This document shows, piece after piece, positions 56,033-64,000 of a stretch of 64,000 nt of DNA. Each line of letters starts with the position of its first letter. Position 1 is the stretch's first letter. Under the pieces are notes generated by a model that ran no database searches, was not told where the DNA came from, and was given only the letters and a program-made list of their open reading frames with translations. The position numbers and the translations under genes are program-made. Source of the DNA: Lactarius indigo (lineage: Eukaryota; Basidiomycota; Agaricomycetes; Russulales; Russulaceae); the NCBI GenBank assembly GCA_025766275.1, contig JAFKAC010000125.1:62001-126000 (forward strand), in the 5' to 3' direction.

Positions 56033-56505
56033 CTCCTCCTCGTCATTGAGGTTGTGGACTACCATATCTAAGTAACAGATAAATAACTGTATCCAAAATC
56101 ATGTCCGAGAAAGGGGTATCCAAGAGAGTTCTGAAATCAAGAGAAAAAAAAGATATAAAGAATAAACATTGGAGAATGCGCAGTCTATTACTCCTCCTCG
56201 TCTTCAGGTTGATATGCCTCCAATGTTGACTCCCAAATAACGATGCAGGCGGAGGAAGTCGATGCGTCCGAGGGGCTTTGTGAGTATGTCGGCGGTGTTG
56301 TCCTTTGAACTGACTCACTGGATGACTAATTCCCCAGAGAGAACTTGCTTGCGGACATAGTGGTATTTGACCCAGATGTGTTTGGTGCGTGAGTGCCACA
56401 CATGATCCTTGGAAAGTCTGGAGGCCACGTCGTTGTCACAGTAGAGTGGGGACGGACCAGAAGGGAGGAATTTGAGACCATCAAGTAATTGTCGGAGGAA
56501 TATTG

Positions 56506-57111
56506 TGTTGATAAGTGACCCTTGCGCACTTAGCAGCTCTAACAGACCAGACTTACAGATATGGACTGCTGTAGATTAACTAGGACCGCTTTAGATTAGA
56601 TTTGATTTGATCTGTACAATCTAGGACTTCTATGACATCACTGTTCAATGACATCATATGGACTACTCCGGACTCTTCATTGTACTCCTTGCTTTGTTCT
56701 CTTTCTAGTGTTATCTTTATTGTGATGTCACTATGATATCATACTTGTCTAGACTTTCTTTTGTTCTATACGCCTTGTTCTCCTTATGCACACTCCTTTG
56801 TCCTGTTGTAGAACAATGCATCACTTGTATTCTGTGACACCCTGTTACTCACCTTGTAGTAGTGTCACCCTCCTGTATAGTATAAGTAGTAGGCTTGTAT
56901 GCTCCTGGTCCACATCAGTTCCTCACTGCTCTGTATGCCAGGTATGTCTTATCCTCTCAATTGTATCATCAGTTCCTCACTGCTCTGTGTGCCAGACTCC
57001 TCCTGCTTTACCTGCAAGACTCCCCTGTTCACCTCTGCTTCCAGCTACCTCTATATCTCACCACAGTCCCCTAGTCCACTGTGAGTATAGTTCTATGTAT
57101 GCTGTTCATCA
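56506..57111 (+). repeat. Solo LTR1 (copy i)
   Basis: This 606-bp LTR1 of the long subtype has perfect target duplication TATTG at 56501-56505 and 57112-57116. It is inserted in the RNase H region of C2, in the opposite orientation to that gene. Confidence 0.93.
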
Positions 57112-57152
57112 TATTGACTTGTGTGAGGCTTCGTGTAGAGCCATGTACTCTG

Positions 57153-57839
57153 TGTTACGGACTGGACTTGTTTTTGACTTTACTTTAGTTTCTTACTTAC
57201 ACTTGCATTCGCAGGAAAGTCTTTCCTTTCTTGGCTTTCCCTTTCTTGGACTTGCTGCACACTAGGAGCCTTAAGATTCTCTCCTAGTGCAAAGTGAGAC
57301 AATGAGACACTCATTGTCCTTATAAGTCTTTATTACTACTATACTTGGGCTAAATGCACCCTTTTATGGCAGGTGTCTCATTTCTATTTTTAACTTTGAG
57401 ACATGTCTCACTTGCCTTTTATATCCTTGTTTCTTCTCACACTTACTGCGGATAGCTGTGCACATCTTCTTCTTTTTCTCGTGCCTGCTGTGGATTGCTG
57501 TGTTACTTTGCACGCTTGCTGCGGATTGCGCCATTTGTTTGTTCCGCACAAACAAACCTTTTTCTATATAAGTTGTGGCCCTAAGTAGCTTGTATCCTTA
57601 GACTCGACTTCTTTACCATCACAGTATACATTGTTTTCCCATTCCCTTGGGGTAACTCTCTGCTGAACCGTCAAACCTCTTGAACCCCTGAACTCCTCTC
57701 ACATCTTGAGTATTGTGTCATACTCTGAGATCCTTGTTAACCACTTAAACCTTGCCACTATTGGCTGAACCCTTGCTCATTGACATAGGAAGACCAGACT
57801 TGCTCACACCAAGCTGAACATTCCTACTGTAACATTACA
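57153..57839 (-). repeat. Solo LTR4, inverted copy
   Basis: This 687-bp LTR4 in minus orientation has perfect target duplication CTCTG at 57148-57152 and 57840-57844, inside the C2 RNase H. It has one U3 repeat fewer than the copy at 52327. Confidence 0.93.
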
Positions 57840-60800
57840 CTCTGCGTAACAGGGGGAGTCTGCCACAGTTTCCTGTTTGCGCGAGCTCCAGGAAATCATA
57901 CCCGACCCCAGAGTGAAACAGTAGCCGCTGACGGATTGACTAGTCTCAGTACAGTTCGCATAGTCTGAGTCCAAGTAGCCAACCAGCCGCAGTTGATTAG
58001 TACCTCCAAGCTCCAAGCACGCAGTCCAAGTTGTCTTAAGATATTGCAGGACCCGTATGGCGGTGGACCAGTGCTCTGGCCTGTAGCAGTTGCAGAAGGC
58101 GGACAGGCGTCCTACCACGTATGATATGTTGGGTTGAGTCGCGACAGCAATGTACATCAAACTTCCAACTAGGGAGCGGTAGGGAGTGCGTGAGCTCCAA
58201 GCGGTGATGTCAGGGAGTACTGGAGAGGATGTGTCAGGGTGCTGTAGTTGCAGACTGGCGACCATGGGTGTTTCTACTGAGTGAGCTTGTGATTGTCTGA
58301 ACTCTTCCACAATGCGGTCTATCAAGGCTGATTGAGATAGTGATATGGTTCTCTTGTTGCGATCGCATGTGATGCCGATACCCAGCACATATTTGGGTTC
58401 TCTGAGGTTGGATATTTCCCACCTGGAGGTTAGCTCTGACTTGAAGCGTTCAATCTCATTGGGGGAAGACGCAGTAGCATGGATGTCATCGACGTGGACC
58501 ACAAAGATAATGGTCCCAGTTGGGGAGTGTCATCGATATACACACCACTCACATGCAAGGCGTTTGAATCCCCAACTCACGATGGCGGCGTTGAAGGTCT
58601 GATTCCAAATCCTGCTAGCCTGCTTCATCCCGTATATGCTCTTCATGAGTTTCATCACCCAGTCCTCCTTTCCCGCCTCCTCGAACCCCTCTGGCTGCTC
58701 CATGTACATTGTTTTGTCTTCTGGCAAGATTCCATGGAGGAAGGCCATCTTGATATCGAATTGTCAGAGGTCCCAGTCCATCGTTGCAGCGATATGAAGC
58801 ATCGCGTGGAAGGACTCTAGACAGACCATTGGTGTGGTTGTCTTGTCGTAATCAATCCCATAGCGTTGCGTGTACCCTTTTGCAACATATCGGACTTTGT
58901 ATCGTATGATGTTGCCAGCATCGTCACATTTGTGTTTGCAGACTAGTTTGCCTTTGAGGGGTCGTTGACCGTGAGTGACTTCGCTGCAGGGCACGAGTAT
59001 GAATACTTTCAGGTCCTCCAGACTCTTGAGCTCTTCTTGTCCCCCGGCAATCCAATACTCACGTTCGGGTGACACTAGAGCTTTGGTCCATGATGGTTCA
59101 TTGTCTAGATCTACTTCCGGTTCGACACTCCCATCTTCTAGAGCAGAGAGGACCCCGTCTATTGAGTTAAGTCCGTGCCCAGTGTGGGTATCTAGTGGTA
59201 GTAGATCATGTGAGTCGCACATTGGGGAGAATAGGGAGACGAAGGCCATGGTGTGGTCACTATTGGAGGTCTCACCGCTGGTGGAGGTCTCACGCCTGCT
59301 GTCCCTCTCCTCCTGATGACAAGCGCCGGAGGCGCGGACGTCAGCCATGGCAGCAGCAAGGCGAGAGTTTCTGGCAAGGCTGTCATTAGTGGCGAAGTGG
59401 CTGGAGAGGATGGGGATTCAACTTGAATGGCGGAGTGGGGGTAAAGAAGGGGGAGGCAAGGGAGTCAGGGTGGGGAGTGAAGATAAGGTAGAGGATGATG
59501 AGGCGGTGGAGGGTGTGGGGGGTGGTATCGTAATATCTAATGTAGGGGCTTCATTATGTTGCTGTCTATCATTATGTAAAGTATGTTGTTCTGATGGAGT
59601 GTTTTGATTTCGTAAAGTACTAGATGATGGTATATTCGTTGTTGGAGTATCTGTATCACTACTGGGTGGCACGTTTGCGGTTTCATTTGATGTGACGCAA
59701 TTTCTAAAATGGGAAGAAGAAGTAGAAGATGGAGAAGGAGGAGACGCAGAAAGAGGAGATGGATGAGATGGAAGAGGATCATCATTGGGGATAGGAGGAG
59801 AAAAGGGGTCGCAGAAGATGAAGGGGGAGGATGAAGGAGGTGCTGAGGAGGAAGGTTTGTACCTGGGGGCATCCCAGGACGCAGGCTCTGACAGAGAGGA
59901 GAGACCACTGGTTGTGCCAGGAAGGAGTGGAGCCGGTGCGGAATGAAGATGTTTGATGAAGGAAACGTGAAAGGAGTTGAACACGCGGTGAGAGGAGGGA
60001 TCCCAAAGGCAATAAGCCTTGGCGTGTGGGGCACACCCAATCAATACACATGGTGCAGATCATTGTGCGAGCTTTGAGTGGTGAGTCAAAGTTAGGGCGA
60101 AGGCCTGGCAACCGATTTCCCATAGATGAGACAGACAGGGGCGCCGACCGAACCAAAGTTTGAAAGGGGTCTTTCTGTCATTGGCAGTTGCAGCGGTGAG
60201 ATTGGTGAGGTAAGTCGCTGTTAGTACGAATTCATCCCATAGATTAGCCAGCACATTGCATGCGAAGTGCATCGCGCGTGCCTTTCCAAGGAGTGTTCGA
60301 TGGAGATGTTCCACATGCCCATTTTGTGCTGATGTATAGGGGGCAGTGAGCTGATGATCTACACCCTGGGACTGACACCACTCTTCCATGTTCTTTGAGA
60401 CGAGTTCCCCATTGTCGGTTAACAGTGTTCCCAATTTGTCTCCCACTTGAGTGGTGACGGTGCGATGCCACGTTTGAAAAGTAGAAGCAGCATCACTTTT
60501 GAGTTTCAGAGGGAATGACCAGACATAACTGGAGAAATCGTCGATGATATTCATGGAATACAAGGCACCATCTTTGGATGCTGTCAGCATTGGGCCACAC
60601 AAGTCAACAAACACTTTTCCCAACCGTCTAACCGCCTTCGTGCCTTCACGTATACTTGGAACCGACGAACGAGTCTGCTTGCCAACAATGCAATGGTCGC
60701 ATTTAGGAGGGAGGCAGGATAGATCGATAGGCATACCTTGGGCCACCTCCGAGCGAGCCATCTCCACGATAGTGCATACGTTGCAGTGGCCAAGACGGTG

Positions 60801-62704
60801 ATGCCAAGTCTCGACATCAGGGACGCGCTGGGCATACATGGCTTGTGCAGTCACTGGACTCTGGGTGGTTAGGGTGTATGCAGAAGGGGGGATGGAGAGT
60901 GTGTAGAGATTCTGGTAGGGGGATACTGTACCACGTGCAATGACAGCGTTGTTCTTGCTGGTGATCCAGCATGTCTTGGCGTCGAAGTGGCAGGCATAGC
61001 CATCATCTTGGCTAAGGGAGATCACGGAGATCAGGTGAATGGTGGCATCTGGAATGTAGAGTACGTTCCGGAGAACGAGCTTGTGGCCACTCGTGATACG
61101 CAGCTCTATGGTTCCTGTGCCGACAGCGAAGACACAAGATCCCCCGAGTCCCTTCACAGGGTGATTTGGGATGACAGAGAAAGATTTGAAGTCGGATCTG
61201 ATGGGGGAGATATGGCATGTTGCGCCGGTGTTGAGAATGAAGGGAGAGGTACTTGACAGGTCATTGGGGCCACGCATGTACACCGCCCAGTCAAGTGAGG
61301 CCAGCGGGGGCTTATCTTCGCTCGCCAGAAGTGCTCTATATTCCATCATGTCGGCTTCACTCATATTGTAGTTGAAGCCAGGCATGGTCACTGCTGTCAG
61401 TCTGGTGCTCTCGGAAATGGTGGCTGGTGGCTGCGGAACAAGCATGTATGCATGCCTGTTGACAATGATGGGACCCCCGAGCGGGGCCGAGGGGGGTGCA
61501 TTGGGAGACGGTGTGACCAGCGTGTTGGTCATTTGGGCAACTTGGGCAGTGGACGATGATGAATTCTGCATGCGATTGCCTCGCAGAGGCTTGCCCGAAG
61601 CAGCGCGCTGTGCATTGCGTGCTTCATCGACCATCTTGCCTGCCATCTTCCCACCTGGGAGGATACAAAAATCAGTCTGGTGGTTGTTGCACTTGCAATT
61701 GGTGCAGACTGGTTTCGGAGTGTTTGTCCTCGTTTGCGTGGTAGCGGTGAAGGCAGCATTTCCCACTCCACCCTTGGTGTGTCGATCCTGCAAGGAGTCC
61801 TCATCTTCAATGCGTTCCATGACTTTGTCAGACGAGAACATTGGTTCATTCAGGAGCCCGTTAAGGAGGGATTGAAGCTGGGGGAAGTTGTTGGTGAGGG
61901 CATGTAGGAGCAACACCATTAGGAGTTTATCGTTGTCAACATTGCCCATTTTTACAATGCATTCCCATAGCTGTTTGATTTTGTTCGCAGTAATGACAAG
62001 CAATACATTGGGCTCAAAGCGGACGCTGAGGGCTTCTTTGATGAGGAGGATTTGGGCATGGAGGCCGATCTGTTTGTGGCGCTTGTGAAGCTTCTCATAG
62101 ACTTCATGCACAGTCCCAAGCCTGCGCACAAAATCGAGGTTGATCCTGGATGTGCATTCCAAGATGAACGCCCGCAAGGCCCAATCATTGATCTTCCAAA
62201 TTTGCGCTCCCCTAGTGTGAAGGGCCGGATTGGGGCATGGAATGCTTCCATCCAGCCACTCCGTAAATGCTTGCCTGTCAACAACGTAGCTGAGGTGTAA
62301 ATTCCAGTCTTCCCAGTTGGATTTGCTCCTGTCGAGGATGAGGTCGGATGGCCATGTGGAATCCAGCATGAGTGTGTGCTCAGTGAGGAGGATACCATTG
62401 ATGAAGATGCTGCAGGCCTGATCACCAGGGGAGGTGCCAGACGAAGAGGTGCTAGTAGTGGTACCAGAAGGCGCCGCAGGAGTAGTAGCGGTAGTTGCTG
62501 CCGCAGTGGTTGTTGCCCCAGATGTAGTGGTTGCACCAGTTGTTGTCATGTTAGGCACGTTCGCACCCACTGCTGCCATGTTAGGTACAGTTCCACTGGA
62601 AGGCATGATGGAGTCAATGGTTTGGTGATTGGAGAATCTGGAGATGAGCAGGGAGTATAAACAGAGAGGAACTTGTTCTTCTGGCTAGGATGTCAAGGTT
62701 ATAG

Positions 62705-62726
62705 ACAGGCAGCAGGGCCCATAACC
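62705..62726 (-). other. C2 primer-binding site
   Basis: On the minus strand GGTTATGGGCCCTGCTGCC follows the LTR directly. It is the same initiator-tRNA-Met half-molecule complement used by C1, though the two LTR families are unrelated. Confidence 0.7.
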
Positions 62727-62920
62727 TTTTAAAACCTAAACCAGAGTATGCTACTACATGTAAATGAGTGGGTGGTATGGAAGTAAGTGCACTAAAACTT
62801 ACCCTTAGATCCTTGTGAAGTGGAAGGAACTAAGGGTTAGAACGGACGAATATCAAGTCACATATAAACTACTGGTCACGTGTCTGCGGGCTGAGATGGT
62901 GTGATCACTCGACCTCAACA
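62727..62920 (-). repeat. 5' LTR of C2
   Basis: The 194-bp LTR matches the 3' LTR except for the 61-bp duplication there and several transitions. Confidence 0.9.
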
Positions 62921-63542
62921 CCAGACACTATCTGCTTCACTCTGCTTGACTTCCTGTTGCTGCTTTCCAGTCACCCTATCATATCTCACCACAGTCTCCT
63001 TTGTCACTGTGAGTATGATCTTCTTGTGTACTGTTCATCAGAGTGGCCTCATCCTCTGGCCTATTGGCACACGTGTTGTGTGCAAGTGAACTTTCCTCAC
63101 TAGTCATGGCGTGCTAAGCAGCTAACTGATCCATCAGGAAAGATGCCAGTGGAGGAGCCATAGGATATTGTGCATAACCCCATGGTGGAAGTGGTGCAGC
63201 ACTCATCCCTGCACCATAGGAGTGGTGGTACGGGACTGGTGGGTATGCTGGTAGGTAGAACATTGCACCATAAGAATGTGCATATGTCAGTAGGGCATTT
63301 GCAGCCAGACCAGCCAACATATGCTGACTATCATTTGGAATAGGAAGGCCTGCCACTGAGGGCAGCAGATGCAGAGGCAGGTAAGGGACGTCAAAAGGTG
63401 GTGGTGACATTGGCAGCAGCAAGTCTGGAGCAGATGGCTGTGACAGATGTAGGGTAACCTCATGCACACAAGATTGTGGCTGTTCAGCAGACAAGCTATC
63501 TTGGGCACACGCACTCTTGCAATGACATTGAGTAGGAGACAT

Positions 63543-64000
63543 GTCCAGGTATGTCTATGATCCTTTCTGTAAGATCCTTCTGGTATCAAAGTCATCTTTT
63601 ATACCTCCCATTTCAGGGTTTGCTCTTCCATGTTTGCATTGAACTTCCCCCCCCCCCCCCCCCCCCATCACTACCTACCAGTCCCCTGTTTCAACCCTCA
63701 AACACTACAGCTACAAGTCAATTCTATCTACAAAGGCAGCTGTTGACAACGAGAGTTGTGCTGGTAGCCCTTTTTCCAAAGGGCAGTTGAGTTGAGCTTC
63801 ATACCATGCACATGAACCATTATGCTGATATTTGTCTTGACAATGAGACATGTAACAGCTACATTTTATATGAATATTGACCCTATTTTGTCAGGCCCTT
63901 CCCCACATAGAATGGGGTGGTACTCACCTAGTGCCCATAGCACTTTGACTTGAAAACAACTTCATGAAAACAATAAGTGTATTATATAAATTCATTTTTT
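63543..64000. other. Right edge, no gene recognised; C20 tract
   Basis: I see no domain or LTR here. A homopolymer of 20 C lies at 63647-63666. The sequence upstream of the minus-strand ATG at 63542 would be the 5' side of the unrecognised gene. Small plus ORFs are Pro-rich products of the C tract. Confidence 0.5.

Larger units (their letters stand above)
56204..62606 (-). pseudogene. C2 Gag-Pol polyprotein
   Basis: ATG 62606; a 848-codon first block to 60060 holds Gag (LTR-gag domain about 62330-61830), zinc knuckle CTNCKCNNHQTDFC (about 61710-61670), protease FILNTGATCHIS (about 61230, catalytic Asp changed to Asn), integrase finger (HHRLGHCNVCTIVEM; CDHCIVGKQ) and core (LLTDNGELVS; YTSAQNGHVEHLHR). 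A frameshift follows near 60050, a Pro/Ser-rich linker to 59418, RT from about 59100 (IYGMKQASRIWNQ, about 58610; HVDDI at 58495) and RNase H from about 57990. Stops at about 58763 and 58526 are TGA for CGA. RNase H is split by solo LTR4 and solo LTR1 but resumes in frame each time, ending at TGA 56206-56204. Confidence 0.88.
55778..62920 (-). mobile_element. Ty1/Copia element C2
   Basis: Target duplication CCAGA at 55773-55777 and 62921-62925. Short LTRs of 255 and 194 bp begin TGTTGAGGTCGAG on the minus strand and end GGTTTTAAAA, not the usual CA. A half-tRNA-Met primer site, gag-pol and a purine tract (GACGAGGAGGAG, 56044-56033) are all in place. Solo LTR1 i and solo LTR4 are nested near the 3' end. 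Without them it is about 5.8 kb. Confidence 0.9.
55347..63040 (+). repeat. Solo LTR1 (copy h), split by Copia C2
   Basis: Parts 55347-55777 and 62926-63040 sum to 546 bp. Perfect target duplication GAGTG is at 55342-55346 and 63041-63045. C2 sits in it with duplication CCAGA. Confidence 0.9.
55109..63542 (-). pseudogene. Unrecognised minus-strand gene split by LTR1h
   Basis: The frame starts at ATG 63542, runs to TAG at 63116-63114 and then continues in the same frame to 63041. After removal of the LTR1/C2 insertion with one GAGTG copy it carries on from 55346 to a stop at 55109, in total about 250 codons. The first part is rich in Pro, Tyr, Ser and Ala (MFYLPAYPPVPYHHSYGAG); the end is more mixed (LSTAVTQLGKSYPNKEISDG). 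It resembles the low-complexity tail of the MULE ORF in style only. The TAG could be a CAG-to-TAG change. A GTGAGAG at about 55230 could be an intron donor. No function can be assigned. Confidence 0.4.

Noticed and set aside
52327..57839. The two LTR4 copies as a pair flanking one element
   Set aside because: They are inverted and each has its own target duplication.
63647..63666. C20 tract as a regulatory element
   Set aside because: A bare homopolymer with no context; it may also be inaccurate in length because of sequencing.

Overview
This window is almost entirely transposable elements nested inside one another. I find no confident host gene, rRNA, tRNA or CRISPR array. It looks like heterochromatin of a filamentous fungus, most likely an agaricomycete basidiomycete. 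Reasons: Ty3 chromoviruses with C-terminal chromodomains, Copia elements primed by half of initiator tRNA-Met, hAT and Mutator-like (MULE) DNA transposons with introns of about 50-60 nt, and decay dominated by CGA-to-TGA nonsense changes (5-methyl-CpG deamination). The species cannot be named from the sequence alone.

Layout. 1-1314: tail of a minus-strand Ty3 pol (G1 family). 1315-13842: plus-strand Ty3 element G3, truncated at its 3' end and interrupted by a solo LTR1, a complete hAT transposon (3970-8494, TSD TTCCCAGC) and a TA-flanked non-autonomous element (8832-11211, with its own solo LTR1). 13843-29980: plus-strand Copia element C1 (owner of the LTR1 family), split by the young minus-strand Ty3 element G2 (15613-25394, TSD CTATC). 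29981-32473: minus-strand Ty3 gag/protease remnant G4 with another LTR1. 32474-53088: C-terminal half of a MULE transposase split by Ty3 element G1-A (33850-52169), which holds a 1.25-kb foreign solo LTR, two solo LTR1 copies and a second full Ty3 element G1-B (43932-52009) in its 3' LTR; a solo LTR4 lies further downstream. 53053-64000: an unrecognised minus-strand gene and degenerate repeats, split by an LTR1 that itself contains Copia element C2 (55778-62920), which in turn carries a solo LTR1 and a solo LTR4. Most insertions were dated by matching 4-8 bp target duplications, and several host reading frames resume exactly across them.

Most interesting observations. (1) From the predicted RNA 5' end of G2 to its Gag start, 3.3 kb, the sense strand has only two ATGs against about 33 on the other strand, yet it holds three long methionine-free reading frames and ends in an ATGA stop/start overlap with gag. 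(2) Three Ty3 families each carry a primer-binding site complementary over 10-11 nt to their own predicted mRNA 5' end, 33-35 nt after a TATA box. The sequences differ but pair within each family, which is the Tf1-type self-priming signature. (3) G1 elements carry a third ORF after pol encoding a coiled-coil protein with four Cys/His clusters. (4) G1 and G3 Gag appear to start at GTG in the same good context (A at -3, GCT next). (5) All three families share a GGATTTT sequence at the gag-pol junction with pol in the -1 frame.

G2 has intact gag and pol and near-identical LTRs and may still be active. C1 is close to intact. G1-A, G1-B, G3, G4, C2 and the MULE are pseudogenes.
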